A stretch of DNA of 64,000 nucleotides from Monarcha castaneiventris obscurior (Eukaryota; Chordata; Aves; Passeriformes; Monarchidae): contig JAMPIT010000566.1 in assembly GCA_026261815.1 (NCBI GenBank), positions 29,289,001 to 29,353,000 on the forward strand, written 5' to 3'. The notes below the pieces were generated by a model. The model was not told where the DNA came from. It ran no database searches and worked only from the letters and a program-made list of their open reading frames with translations. This document shows, one piece after another, positions 1-11,729 of the stretch. Position numbers and translations under genes: made by a program. The first letter of the stretch is position 1. Each line of letters opens with the position of its first letter.

Positions 1-376
1 TTATTTGAAAGGCCTTCAAGGTACACCCTGGGGGAGCCAGAACCTATTGCCAAGATGGACCCCAAGATGGACAACAGGTCACAAGTTCTTCACACTTTTA
101 TAGGTTTGGTTCATTTGCATATGAGGGTTAATTCTCCAATTAAAGCCCCAGTTCAATGGTGTAATTCCCCTCAGTTTGCCCCCCTGCTTTGAGTCTTTGG
201 TTTACACATTTTGGGCCTAGAATAGCTTGGGTGTCCTTGAAGACAAAGCCTGGAGAGTCTTTGTTATGTCTACCTAGCACGAGGGAGCAGAAATTAACAG
301 GCTACAAGGAATTGAAGAGTTACACTCTAAGCAGTCAAGAATTTGAAAAACATAAAAGTTAAAACCTAAGGCATCA
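1..376 (-). mobile_element. ERV LTR, cut by the window edge
   Basis: Read on the minus strand, this begins TGATGCCTTAGG at 376 and carries a TATA box (CCTATAAAAG, about 95-104). It runs to a polyadenylation-like CCTTTCAAATAA at the first bases of the window. The order start, TATA, poly(A) signal is that of an LTR, and the text resembles an LTR family I recall from songbird genomes. The 3' end lies left of the window. Any internal retroviral sequence would also lie to the left, so a solo LTR and the 5' LTR of a provirus cannot be told apart here. No retroviral coding sequence is visible. The family name is not assigned. Confidence 0.7.
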
Positions 377-414
377 ATCACATTTACTGTTTTCCCAAAT
401 TTGAAGTTGAGGTC

Positions 415-600
415 ACTTGCAACTTGGTGGAATTTCACTCCATTACTACCTGCAGGCCACTGATAAAGCTGTTAAACCTGACAGGTCCCAGTGCAGAGCC
501 CCATGGTATTCCCTTGTCACAGGCAGCCATGTAGAGTGCTCCCCACTGCTGCCCCTCCCTGACCTTGCCCATCCAACAAGATTTTTGCCGTCTTCTTGTC
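415..600 (-). mobile_element. Old CR1 LINE fragment
   Basis: Words such as 'gataaagctgttaaac', 'ggtcccagtgcagagcccc' and 'atggtattccc' match, with much divergence, the part of CR1 ORF2 just downstream of the reverse-transcriptase core, read on the minus strand. The fragment is short and has no open frame of its own. The LTR at 1-376 sits beside it and may have inserted into or near it. The edges are approximate, and the assignment rests on remembered CR1 wording rather than an alignment. Confidence 0.5.
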
Positions 601-639
601 CAGCCATCTGGGCTGTGATGGTCTAATTTGACTAAAAGA

Positions 640-3353
640 AGTAATTAGTTATGGCTTAGCTAGACAAGTGAAATGAGCCTGTCAAATGTCAAAAATACAT
701 CCCCTATACTACTAAGCAGAATTCCTTCTGATTAGCTCCAAGGCTAATTTTGAACTCTGTTTCTTAAGAAACATGATTGATTTGTCTGATTTGTCTTTAC
801 AAATGTCACTGAGTAGATGAAGTTTGGCAGCTTGTCCAGTATCAGTGTGTGTATTTATGATATTGGGTACTCATCAGGCCTTCACTAGCAAGAACTATTA
901 GTTACAGGAACTGCCCATTTTTTCTTGGCTAAGAGAAAAAAAATCTTTTCTTTTTCCACAAAAACTCTGAAAATTTAGTTCAGAGTTAGAAGTAGTCCTA
1001 GCTTAATAGTGAAATAGTGATACAGTGTAGTGGCTCTCCCACAACATACATTCCAGTGTATTTAACATTTTGTGCACAGCCTGATGCCCCTGCATACACA
1101 AATTAAATAGGGAAACCAAATAGTTATTTGCAGCTGGCTGAACTGATCAGAATTCTTTCAGCTAAATGTATGTCACTGAACATATGCTTTTAATATAGAA
1201 TGGAAATATTTTTAAAAGATTTAATTTTAACTAAAATTTTCTAGGTGAAGACTGCTTCGAAATGAAAACATGAAGCGGTTTGATACTTACATTAAAGAAT
1301 CTCCTGTTTGGGTTTGTAACGAAGTCTTTTACCCAGGGGAAAAAAGAGGACCAGTGTTTGAAAAGTGCTAAAATCAGTTTTGGGATTGATTTTAAGAATA
1401 ATAAAATATTTCAATTTTTTTCTCACTGTCACATGCCAGTAGGATTGCTGTAGGTGAATATGCTGCTGCTGCTATGCCATGAACTAATAACTGTAAAAAT
1501 AACACATAGGATAAATCTTGCAAATCTACCAAATTAACAAAAAAATAATTATTACTACAGCTTGTTTTTTCATTTTTGCTAAGCAAAATTCACCTCAAAA
1601 TTATGTTTTCCACATTTCTGTTTTTAGGAGATTTTTTTAAAGTTTAGTTTTACTTCCAAATCAGAATGAAACCCATTTTTGAAATACCACATTTTCAATT
1701 TGAATTAGAATGCCAAGAATTTAAAAGGCCTGTCCTCAGTTTTATCAAAAGCTGTTTAATAGTTTTAATATCTAGGAAAAGATGTGTTGGGGTCTGATGT
1801 CTCTGATGTCTTCATGATCTTGGTGAAGCAAGACAAGGATCCACAGAGAATGTTTGGGTTTTTTACTACTCTTTAAACTTCTCTAATTTAATTGAGAAGT
1901 TAGACTGATATTGCACTAGGCTTGATGTTGAGCTGTTGTTTGGACACCTTTTCCCATTTGTATCAGGTCCATTCACCCTAGCTGAAAATATCCTTCCCTA
2001 CCCACTGCTCCCATAAAAAAGGTAATCATGATTTTGATGTTTGTTACCACAATGGCAAATTTTGTTGTTGTTTTATATCATGGTCTTGACAGGAAATACC
2101 ATTTTTCCTGACCTGTTCAAGTTATTTGTGTAGTTTTCACACTTGTATAATGCTCAGCCTTGTTTAATAATGCCTGTCTGATCATCTATATTGCTATGAA
2201 GACTTTAAAAGCAGAAAAACAACGTGCTTGTCAAATGTTTTATCCCTACCAAAATTCTATGGTTGTCATGGTAACTATGGAAAGGAAGAAAAAAAAGAAA
2301 AGCAGATTTTGAGTTTCTTAAAAGATAGTATTTCAGGGTTGTTAGAAATAAAATTATGAGAAAATACAGCAGTTTCTTCATTGCTCTATAAGGCAGGATA
2401 CAAAGAATTGTTCTTAATTTTTACAAATTAAAAAAAAAATCGTGCTTTATGTTCATTAGAAATTACATCAAATCTTGTTTTTCATTTCAGTCCTTCTAGC
2501 CCAGGGCATTCCTGACAAAATAACAAAACTCAATTCAACCTGTGTGTTTTAACAGCAGAAAACCCTTGTATGAAAATTATAGTTTTTGACAGCTCTTTCA
2601 TTATATTTTCTTACCTTCCCTATCATCTCGTCATCACAAAGGTGATAGTGTTCAGCCTCTTAAAATAAAATGAAATGGCTTTGAGTAAGCTAGATCCCTT
2701 CCTAGTGACAAATTACATTGTGTTAAGGGGCTGCATGACAATTTAGGAGACTTAAATCATTCTAAAAGCCTATGGGTTTTACTGAAGATTTTTTTTTTCA
2801 GAATTGGGCAAACTAGCCCACATTTCCTAATTTACCTAGTTAGTTTAAAATAAGCCTAGTCAATGTGAAAGTGAGTGGCAGAATCAGATTATAAAACAAA
2901 AAGTTTGCTTCCCTTCAATCTGAGGGAAGTTTTTTCTTTTAAAGTATTCAATTTGGAGTAGTCCATTTATTTTTACATTCAGACATAGAGTTTCTTTCTA
3001 TGTTGCCTAAGTCCTTCCATCTCCAAAAAAATTATTGGAAATGGACAGATGAAAAATCTGTGCAACTGCTAAATAATGCCATTTTGTCACTGTTGAAGAA
3101 AGGCTTCAAGAGTCACACTCAGAATATTTGGAATATACTTTCATTTTGACATAAATGAAACTGTAGGGAAAATGTCCTACATACATAGAAAGGCGAGCTG
3201 TAATGGTCTGTAAGGTCCTTAGTTTCCATGAGAAACATCTACCAGTGTAACCTAAAACTGTTTGTGAGTTCAGAATGAGTCATGTATCTACTTTAACAAA
3301 TATTGGGGCAGTGTTTTCACGCCTATTTTCTTCACCAAACTGGAGATATTTAA
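640..3353. other. AT-rich DNA, nothing recognised
   Basis: No gene, RNA or recognisable repeat was seen. Open frames here are short and have no splice context. AATAAA on the minus strand (about 2966-2971) could serve the candidate terminal exon at 3354-3611. Confidence 0.5.
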
Positions 3354-3611
3354 TTAGCTCTTCTTTGCATGTTGCTCCCCACTGAACTCAGGAGGATTCA
3401 GTCTGTATGTGACAATGGTATACACTGCTGTGACTGAATCTGAGAAGTAAGCCAGTTGCCTGGAATATAGTATTTCTGCAATTCCTGAGATATATTTGTG
3501 AAAGGGTTTGAGTGAATGGTTCAGCTCTTTCAAAACTGAGATATATATATTTCCAATAGAAGATGACAGCTTCATCTTTGTGGTTTTAATACACCACCTG
3601 AGGGAGAAATC
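3354..3611 (-). other. Possible 3'-terminal coding exon, unverified
   Basis: On the minus strand a strong 3' splice site precedes an open frame. A branch-point-like TGCTAAC lies roughly 40 bases upstream of TTATTTTTTCCACAG, and the first base after AG is 3611. From there 85 codons are open in phase 0 and end in TAA at 3354-3356. AATAAA follows about 385 bases downstream on the same strand (near 2966), as a 3' UTR would need. The peptide begins DFSLRWCIKTTK and ends GEQHAKKS; it is mixed in composition and not repetitive. I do not recognise it, and it has no obvious signal peptide or domain motif. No upstream partner exon was found. It could be a genuine last exon, a lncRNA exon or a chance pseudoexon. 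Confidence 0.25.
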
Positions 3612-3639
3612 CTGTGGAAAAAATAAGTGAGATTTCATT

Positions 3640-6600
3640 GCATAGCTAAATAGGTTAGCATGATGATAATGAGAAATGCATATAAATAATTATCAGGATC
3701 ATTTTGATTTTTGCAATTTTTATTTTTGTAGTTCCTAGTTTGGAATGCTTGAACTTATGATTTTAATACCATTGGGTTTAGATGGAGCTTTGTGGCACAT
3801 AATATATTATCTAAAATTCCTTTGCTTAGTAGTTGTCCTGTCTCTTCAATAAATACATTTAAATAAAAGTTATAGGACATGGATGTAAAATGAACTACAT
3901 GACAACATAAGAGTCATGTTATAAAGGAGCCTTCTGCAGAAAACCTTGAATCTAATAATCCCCATCTGATCTGGTTTAAATGAAACAGTGGGATAAACAA
4001 AAGCATGTCTGTAAGTAAGGATTTTGATTTTGAAAGGCCAAACTTTAAGTAATTGTGATTAGAGACAATGGCTGGATCGAGATTTTAAGGACTTTAATAT
4101 AGAAAAGCCATGCACATTAACTCAAAAGAGCAAACTGTATCTGGAAGTTGCAGGCTATGCAAAGAAGAAAAGATTGGACAAAACATCCCAGGACTTGTAA
4201 ACTACCTTCAGACTTGTAGTGGATATAAAAAGAGGAATTTTTAAAAAGAAAAAAAAGGATTGTTTTTATTTGGTGATAGAAAGCGTAGGGGTAAAGATAA
4301 AGCCTTGCAAAAGATATTTAATACTTTAAACAGTATACTTAACCAGAAGTATAAAAAGAAAAGACAAAGTAAACCCCATGATAGAAAGCAGAGGTAGTAA
4401 TGAAATGTAAGATTTTGTTAGTGTAGCTCTAGACTAACATGCCTGTTGTGCTTCAATTTTCAGTACCACTAATGAATCAGAGCACCAGCCGCTGGGTCCC
4501 AGCCTTCCTGTGGGCCAGCCATGTGGCCATGAGTTACATGCTGCAGGGCTTCCTCTTGCCACATAGTCTGGCTTGTATAAAACATAGCATAGCTAAGAAT
4601 CCCTGCACAGAAAACTCATTGAAAAATGACAGAGTAATCTGCAAACTTCTGTATCAAAGGAAGAATCTGCAGAAATGAAAGAAAAATGTGCTTTTCCACA
4701 GTTTTATTTCATGTAATCTTTATATTTTTTGGTATATTTCTTTGAATCAGTATTGATTTTACCAGTTTAGACATACCATAGTATTTACCAACAAGAACTG
4801 GATTTTAAGTAAAGCATAGATATTTTAGAATTCCATCTTTCCATACTTTAGAAAAAGCTTGCAAATTGAGTTGGATTTTCAACCAGGTAAGTTAAAACAG
4901 GCCTGTTCAAGAACGACTAATATTCTATACATTTATTCTTAAATTGTTACTTGGATGGAGAACAATATCCTGGTGCAAACTGTTTTTTCTGTACAGAGCA
5001 GAACAAGTTTCCTCCTCTGTGGAGGACTCCTGTGTGGAGCTTACCAGGCAAATATAGTTTGCCTTAGCTCACTGAGAAGACATAAAAGGTTCACATATGT
5101 TGTGTTAGAAGAAAAATTAGGGGCTGAAATCACTGTGTAACACATTTAAAGACCACATCACAGAGACACCATCTGCACTTCACTATGGGCTTGTTCCAGC
5201 TACAGCCCAGAATTGTCCCCAGAACTACTAACATGAGGAAGCTTAATTCAGTTTTCCTTGGTCCTCTGTCTTTAGTTCTGCTGAAAAGATGAATTAATAT
5301 TTGCATATAGCCAGACACCATTCTCACAAATGTTATTGAGTAAGATCTTCTAGTCTGAATAAAGTATTGCTGCTAATGGATATCTTGTTTCACATATAGC
5401 AATTAAAAATATATACCCTGTGCTTTGTAACCACTTCTTGTCATTGCCGGTGTTACCCTTGATCTGATGGTTCATGGGCTGGATAGTTTAAAACCAGCTG
5501 TACCAGCTATAAATTATTAAGAACCTTAGAAGTATCATTTTACAGATTATTCAGAAGCATTCAATAATATTTCTGATTTGTACTTCTTCACATGTTACAG
5601 GATCTTTCCACCTAGATCAAGGAACATAGAAAACATCAGATGATCAGAATTACCAGGGGACTTACATCTAATGCTCTTTGAAGTCTCTGGGTATTGAGAA
5701 GCAGGGCATATTATCCCAGGTGAGATTTAACCCCAGTATAAGATAATGAATTTAATGTAAGAGCTGACTGTATGCAGAAATAGTTTTGGAGAATTTCATG
5801 GGAGCTGGAAAAGAAGCTAGGGCTTTAATGTGTGTCACAAAGTACTTCTGTGTGTCCTAGAGATTCTTTGTTGCATGTGTTTCCTACACTGCAGAAAAGC
5901 TATTTTCTCTACTCTCTTGTTTCTTTCCTCCTTTCCCTGCCCAGCTCTCCATTTCCAGAACTAAATATACATTTCAGACCTTAGCTTCTAGAGCTCCAAT
6001 CCCTGCATGAACCAAGTAGGAAATATTTCTTTTGTTCACTCCAAGAGGTTGTAGTTATTCTTCTCAAATAGGACGAGGATTTTACCTCAAATATTTATGA
6101 CAAACTGTGGACTTTCTTAAAGATTATTTGCCTTCTCTGGTACAACCAATACCACTTGTCACATAGCTAAAGATAAACCATGACTTTCCCCATACAAATA
6201 TGTTTGGCAATTGCTCTTGATCAAAAAGTACTTAAAGCACTAGGCATTTATCAACTCTAGTATTCTATACTTCTTTTTCCTTTTTACTAGGTATTCTGAA
6301 GAAAACAGTAGGGTCCTGAAGAAAATACTTGGGTCTATCCTTGACTAAACTAATGAAAACAAAGAAATGCTCATATATATATATATATCTCATGTAAGTA
6401 TGAATACACATATAGTGCTTGAATACAAATATGTGTTTGTATATGCATTTTAGCCTGGAAGACAATTTATTCATTTCCAAAGCAGAAAAAAAAAATGAAT
6501 GTTTTACCATATGGATGTTTGTAAGATTATGCTCATTCTGAAGATATGTATTTTTGCAGAATTGCCGTCCTTGTACCAGCAGACAATTTTCTATTATGTA

Positions 6601-7378
6601 ACCTTCCAATGTTTTGCAGCATCCTAATTAGAAAGTCTTCTCACTCCTTCTCTCACACAGCAATTTTCTTTTTTCTGTTTTCTTTTTTTTTTCTTCGTTT
6701 AATAATCTAGCTAAGGAAATTAGTGTCTATTTGGAGGGATAAATCAAGAACAGCAACAGCGACAGACTTGTGATGACTGTCTTAGAAACACATGCTTCAT
6801 TAAAAAATTCATTTTTGTTACGTTAAAAAAAAAAAAGAAAGAGAAAAAATTCTGTGGAACAGTCAGAGACTTTACAAACTTAGACTCAGGCTTCTCTTCT
6901 GCTGAATTTTGTGATGTGACCATGGCCAATTCTTGTAACCGTCCTGTGCTTCATTTCCACAACTTCACAATGAAGACAACAGTTCTTCTTATTCCACAGA
7001 AGTTGTGTGAAGAGAAGTGATGATATACAATGTGAAAATCTGTCCAAAGAAGAGTGATATTCATTTACTTACCTGTAAGTAAGCATATACTTAATATAGT
7101 ATATATTCTTAATATAAAAGACATAATATATATGTCTAATTTTTCAGCTGTTCATTTCTGGTTTTCTTCATTGCCATTGGAAATACAGAAGTAATTCCAG
7201 GGCACAGCTCATTTCATCTAAAGGCAACACTGAAAATAAATGAGCTGAACAATATGCCTGTTCCTCTCCACTGATTACCAAGGAGGTCTCAGGTGTAGAT
7301 ATTCAAATATCTGTAACTGCAGGTATTTGGTCAGATCATTCAGTGAAAGAACTCCAGGTTTCTTACAATAAGAAAGTT
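3640..7378. other. AT-rich DNA, nothing recognised
   Basis: No gene or transposon was recognised. Contents of note are a short (AT)8 run at 6373-6388 and an 8-bp-arm palindrome, TTACTTAC-ct-GTAAGTAA, at 7065-7082. A 35-base pseudoexon-like segment (4852-4886) is bounded by AG and CAG/GTAAGT. Confidence 0.5.
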
Positions 7379-7553
7379 CTATTGAAGTAATGAGTGTACT
7401 TGTAGACTAAATCACTGCCTATCAAGAATGAGAGAAAAACAGTCTGAAAGAGATTTCAGAAAGTCATCAACTCTATGTTTTTGCCCCCAGGCAAAATCAG
7501 CTGTACCTGCCAACTCTGATAGATGTTTACCTAATCTGTCCTTAGAGATTTCC
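7379..7553 (-). repeat. Duplicated CR1 3' end, copy 1
   Basis: This 175-bp block matches 7948-8123 with about 22 differences (near 87% identity by eye). It includes roughly 45 bases outside the CR1 part ('gtacttgtagactaaatcac'), so it looks like a genomic duplication and not two insertions. The CR1-like part is minus-strand and begins near 'agaatgagag'. Similarity to copy 2 stops sharply at 'gagatttcc'. Confidence 0.75.
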
Positions 7554-7947
7554 TTGCAGATAAATAGTGGGCAGTTACTCAGGCAAAGATACACCATCCT
7601 CTGAGTGTAATTTAAGTGCCCATTACTAAAGCATTTATCTCTACAAAAGTCGTATGTTGTAAACATATAGAAGATAGACATTTAAATGTGTTTCAGTATT
7701 TTGCTCTGCTTATAATGGTGAGGGAGGCAGTGTGGCTTCCCATGCACATCTTGAAAATTCAAACCCAGCTGTCACCTGTAGTCTTGAGAAAATCTATTTA
7801 AGATGTTAATTTTTTATCTGAAAAAGAATTGTGGATTACATTTTCCAGCCAGGAGTTCTACTCCTTTCATGCATACCTCCTTACTTTCTGAAAAACAGAC
7901 ATCTCTGCAAATGTCTTTCTGAGAAGTACTTTCTTTTATAAATACCC

Positions 7948-8370
7948 CTACTGAAGTCATTCATGTACTTGTAGACTAAATCACTGCCTATCACAGAATG
8001 AGAGAAAAACCATCTAAAAGAGACCTCAGGAGGCCATCTACTCTATGCTTTTGCCTGCAGGCAAAATCAACTGTACCTGTCAACTCTGATAGATGCTTAC
8101 CTAACCTGTCCTTAGAGATTTCCAATGACTGAAACTCTAAAAGCTCTTCGGGCAATCTGTTTGAGTGTGTCATGATCCATGTCATTAGAAAGTTTTACAT
8201 AGTATCTATTTTAAATCTTCCAAGACGTAATTCAAATCCATTAATTCAGTTTCCATCCTCCCTAGGCATGGAGAACTGATTGTTTTGTTCTTCATTCCAG
8301 AAGCATTTTACATTCTTGCAGATCATAACAGTGCCATCCTCTTTTATCTTTTTTTTTCCTGAAGCATTCA
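7948..8370 (-). mobile_element. Old CR1 LINE 3' end, with duplication copy 2
   Basis: From about 7992 on, the sequence follows the minus-strand 3' end of an old CR1: 'cacagaatgagag', 'gacctcaggaggccatct', then 'gaaagttttac' and 'ggcatggagaactgat' further in. Divergence is high, so it is an ancient insertion. Positions 7948-8123 are the second copy of the duplicated block. The element fades out around 8370. No CR1 open frame survives. Confidence 0.65.
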
Positions 8371-8521
8371 CAGTAGTACACTTTTTCAGTTCCTCCTTCC
8401 TGGCTTTTGTTTTTGTGTGTTTTTGAAAGTGCATTTGTACATGTTTTAAATAGAAGATATAAGGGCATCCTTCCAATGTTAGTGTGTATCAGGTGTAGGT
8501 CCCAAGGTTTTGTTAGCAGGA

Positions 8522-9314
8522 AGGGAGATGCAAGAGTGGCCTCTGTGAGGAGACCAGGGGCTACCCCATGCTGGACTCAGCTGTTTCCAGCTGGATCTGT
8601 CACAGACCATCCAGAGGACTGTGCTGGACCCATCAGCCAAGCTGGTAGTGCCCTTGGCAAAGCGTATTTAATGAAGAGCAAAACACCACTCAATGATGAG
8701 GAAAAAAAAAAAAGGCATAAGAAATAGTCCTGCAAACACCAAGGTCAGAAAAAAAGAAGGGGAAACAGGTACTCCAGGTACTGGACCACCTTCCCTTGTG
8801 GCCTGTGGAACCCTGTTGGAGCATATATTCACACTTCAGCCAGTGGAGGACCCAGTGTTGGAGCAGGTTTTATCCTGAAGGACTGCAGCCCATGGAGAGG
8901 AGCCATTCTGAACAGGGGGAAAAGCATGAAGAGGAAGAAGCAGCAGATAAGAACCATTATGTACTGGTCACAGCCTCCATCTCCATTCCCCATATTCCCT
9001 GCAAAACTTGATGAGGGAGGAGGTCAAGGGGTTGCGAATGAGGGAGCAAAGTTGAATCTGGGGGGAAAAAGTGCCTGGGAGGAAGGTGTTTTAGTTTTTG
9101 TATCTCATCACCTGGTTAAACTTTTAACTGATGAGGAATTAAATTAATTTTCCCCAAATTGAGTTTATTTTGCTTGTGACATGAACTGGTAACTGATCTC
9201 CACCCATGAGTGTTTCTAGCTTATTTACCCCCCTGTGCCCTGCTCGATTAAGGAATGGGAGTGAGACAACCTCTGGATGGGTGTCTGGCAGCTACCTAAG
9301 CTCAACTCACCACA
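8522..9314 (+). mobile_element. ERV LTR, 5'-truncated
   Basis: Several stretches are hallmarks of a long avian ERV LTR that I recall from chicken and songbird sequence: 'gaggagaccaggggct', 'cctgcaaacaccaaggtcag', 'gaaggactgcagcccatgg', 'ttttccccaaattgag', and a terminal 'ctcaactcaccaca' ending at 9314. An AATTAAATTAA near 9138 stands where the poly(A) signal of this family lies. A possible TATA-like 'gtatttaatgaag' lies near 8664. The usual 5' portion is missing. Open frames inside are LTR text and not genes. No target-site duplication could be judged because the 5' end is lost. Confidence 0.8.
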
Positions 9315-10412
9315 TTCCCACTACAGGATTGTCTTTTACATTAAATATTTTTCCTGCTTTTTAAATACATTTTATATATTTAATGTAAAAAATGGAAGTC
9401 AACAAGTCCTTTCCTATCCTATCTTTCTATCTCCACTCCATATTGAAAAAAAAATTTACAAAATAGAATTCAACAATTGGACTTTCCTGTCCAGAACTCA
9501 AAAATTTAAACCAACCATCTAAAACTCTTAAACTTCAGATCATCAATGACTTCACCTGAAAGAAGCTAACCAAAAAGTGTTACTTATTTTACTTTAGAAA
9601 AATCAGTCATTTCTAAAAACTAGATTAAAAATCCAGCCCACTCTCCTGATGGTTATATTTCTGATTAATCAAATTCATTCAGAAGTGCCAATTAACCAAG
9701 TTGTCCTTTCAGCCATCCATTTAGAAAGAAAATAAAACTCTTCAACACTGTGGGAATTATATAGTTTTACTTTATTGCTTTAATTATTTCAGAAAGAAAT
9801 TACAAAATTTTAAAGTCAGAAAGAATTTTGCTTATAATGATAATGGTATTGTATTTTTTTTTAAATGCAGTCACATTTTTCACTATAACTTCAGAGTCTA
9901 AAATGATGCTTTGAATCTGAAGTTCATTTTAAGCATTTTGTCTTATAAGTATATTGAAATTTCATAAAAGAAATAGGGAATTGGGCTACAAACAAGGAAA
10001 TTGCCTCATCATTCTCATCATTCATCCTTCATAATTAGCATGGTTGGGTTTTATGAATTAATATGTGCATTCATGTGTTCCTGGCTCACCTTACTTCAGT
10101 GTGATAGTATTAAGAAAGGTGACAGATTTACAGTGGGAGAAAATGTTATAACATAGTTTCTTTCTTGTAAGCTATTTATGACAAGATGGCTAATATTAAA
10201 ATCTATGAAGTGCAATTTATATGAGTTTATTGATTAAAGTAAAATTATAGCCCAAGGGACAGTAGAGTAAGACATTTTCTTGAGAAACAGATGATGAACA
10301 AGATCTGTGACATAATTTCTGTTTCAGTCTCATCATCAATCTATTGAAATATGATCCAAAAACTCACAGAAGGGCCAGGCTTTTCTGTTTTTTGGTGGTG
10401 TTACAGTCACCA
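9315..10412. other. AT-rich DNA, nothing recognised
   Basis: Unique-looking AT-rich sequence between two transposon clusters. No gene, RNA or repeat was identified. Confidence 0.5.
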
Positions 10413-10690
10413 CTTCATAGAACCATGGAATGGTTTGTTTGGAAGGGACCTTTAAAGGTCAGCTACACTAACCCCCCACCATGGGCAGGGTTACCATCCA
10501 CTACACCAGTTTGCTCAAAGCCCCATTGACTCTGGCCTTGAACATTTCCAGGGATGGGGCTCCCACAACTCCCTGGGAAACTCATTCCAACTTCTTACCA
10601 CCAACTTCTTCCCTTGTGTCCAATCTAAACCTACCCTGTTTCAGTCTAAAACTGTTGCCCCTTCTCCTGTCTCCACAGCCCTTCACAGAC
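10413..10690 (-). mobile_element. CR1 LINE 3' end
   Basis: This starts with the CR1 3' terminus in reverse: 'catagaaccatggaatgg', 'ggaagggacctttaaaggtc', then 'ccatgggcagggttaccatcc' and 'ttccagggatggggctcccac'. It reads into the CR1 3' UTR and the end of ORF2 until about 10690, where the match breaks into LTR-like sequence. CR1 resumes at about 10976 at a point several hundred bases further 5' in the element. That fits one CR1 with an internal replacement, or two separate pieces. Open frames on either strand are non-functional LINE sequence. Confidence 0.9.
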
Positions 10691-10739
10691 CTTGGTGCCT
10701 GCAGGGCTGCTTCTTTCACATGCTCCCACTCCCATCTCC

Positions 10740-10958
10740 TGGCTGCTGTTGCACAGCAGCCTTAGTCAGCTTCTTAGAAATGTTATCCCAGACATGCTTC
10801 CACTGTCACGGAGCGACTTGGCCTTGGGCAGTGGCAGATCCACCTTGGAGATGGCTCACTTTGGCTCTCTCAGACATGGTCAAAACCTCTGGCATCTTCT
10901 TGCAGAAGTCACCTCTGCTTCCCCATGCTATCAAATCTTGCCAAGCCAAACCAATACA
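10740..10958 (+). mobile_element. LTR-like fragment inside CR1
   Basis: This block does not read as CR1. 'ggccttgggcagtggcagatcc', 'ggctctctcagacatgg' and the end 'ccaaaccaataca' resemble the 3' part of a passerine ERV LTR that I recall, ending in CA at 10958. The left edge is uncertain. It probably arrived by insertion followed by deletion, because the CR1 on either side is not contiguous. The family is not assigned. Confidence 0.45.
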
Positions 10959-10975
10959 AACAAAATCTCAGATTT

Positions 10976-11205
10976 TTCATCCAACAATCCCCAAGTCCTC
11001 TGCAGGAATGCTCTCAATCCTATCATCATCCAGTCTGTGCTGGTGATTGCCCTGACCCAGATGCAGGACCTTACTCTTGGCCTTGTTGAATTTCCTGAAG
11101 TTCATGCTGACCCACCTGTCAAGGTCCCTCTGGATGACATCCCCTCCCTCCAGCATACCAACTACACAACTCAGCTTGGTGGTATTCATCCACTACTTGA
11201 AAACA
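10976..11205 (-). mobile_element. CR1 LINE, ORF2 fragment
   Basis: The text matches minus-strand CR1 ORF2: 'ccccaagtcctctgcagg', 'acccagatgcaggacctt', 'ggccttgttgaatttcc', 'aaggtccctctggatgac'. Read on the minus strand, the frame gives a degenerate form of the conserved CR1 segment around 'DLDRW...RKFNKAKSKVLHLG', which lies just past the reverse-transcriptase catalytic core. The catalytic part is absent. The piece ends at about 11205, directly against the 3' end of the next CR1, in head-to-tail order. Confidence 0.88.
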
Positions 11206-11211
11206 TTTGGT

Positions 11212-11729
11212 ACAGAATGATGGAATCACAAAATAGGTCAGGTTGAAAGGGACCACTGTGAGTCGTGTGGTCAAGCATTCCTGCTCCAACAGGGTCATCC
11301 CAGAGCACATTACACAGAATTCCATCTAGATGGTTCTTGAATATCTCCTGTAAAGGAGACTCCACATCCTCTCTGGGCAACCTGTTCCAATGCTTGGTCA
11401 CCCACACAGTAAAGATGATCTTCCTCACATTCTGGTGGAACTTCCTGTGATACAGTTTCTGCTCATTGCCTCTTGCCCTTGTCATCACCAAGAAGAGCCT
11501 GGCTCTAAGCTCTTGACACCCTCCCTTCAGCTGCTTCTGTACAGTGATGAGGTTCTCTTTCAGTTGTCTCTTCTTAAAGCTGAACAGGCCCAGCTACCTC
11601 ATCCTTTCCTCATAAGAGGTGCCAGACATCTTTCTTGCCCTCCATTGGACCTGCTACAGGAGCTCTGTGTCTCTCCTGTCCTGAGGAGCCCAGAACTGGA
11701 CACTGCACTCCTGATGTGGCCTCACCAGT
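11212..11729 (-). mobile_element. CR1 LINE 3' part, left half
   Basis: A second CR1 3' terminus in reverse begins here ('acagaatgatggaatcacaaaa', 'ggttgaaagggaccac'). It continues through 'caacctgttccaatgc' and 'gagcccagaactggacactgc' to 'gtggcctcaccag'. At 11730 it is interrupted by a solo LTR and resumes at 12206. The CR1 was therefore already present when the LTR inserted. The element is 5'-truncated, as CR1 copies usually are, and encodes no intact protein. Confidence 0.92.

Noticed and set aside
4852..4886. 35-base segment between AG and CAG/GTAAGT
   Set aside because: Too short for coding evidence. Similar segments occur at 59823-59869 and 60586-60618, showing how often chance makes them.
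7065..7082. Palindrome TTACTTAC-ct-GTAAGTAA giving donors on both strands
   Set aside because: No open exon on either side; short palindromes are common in AT-rich DNA.
10692..11246. 184-codon open frame on the plus strand
   Set aside because: It is antisense to CR1 and LTR-like sequence, a shadow frame of minus-strand LINE text.
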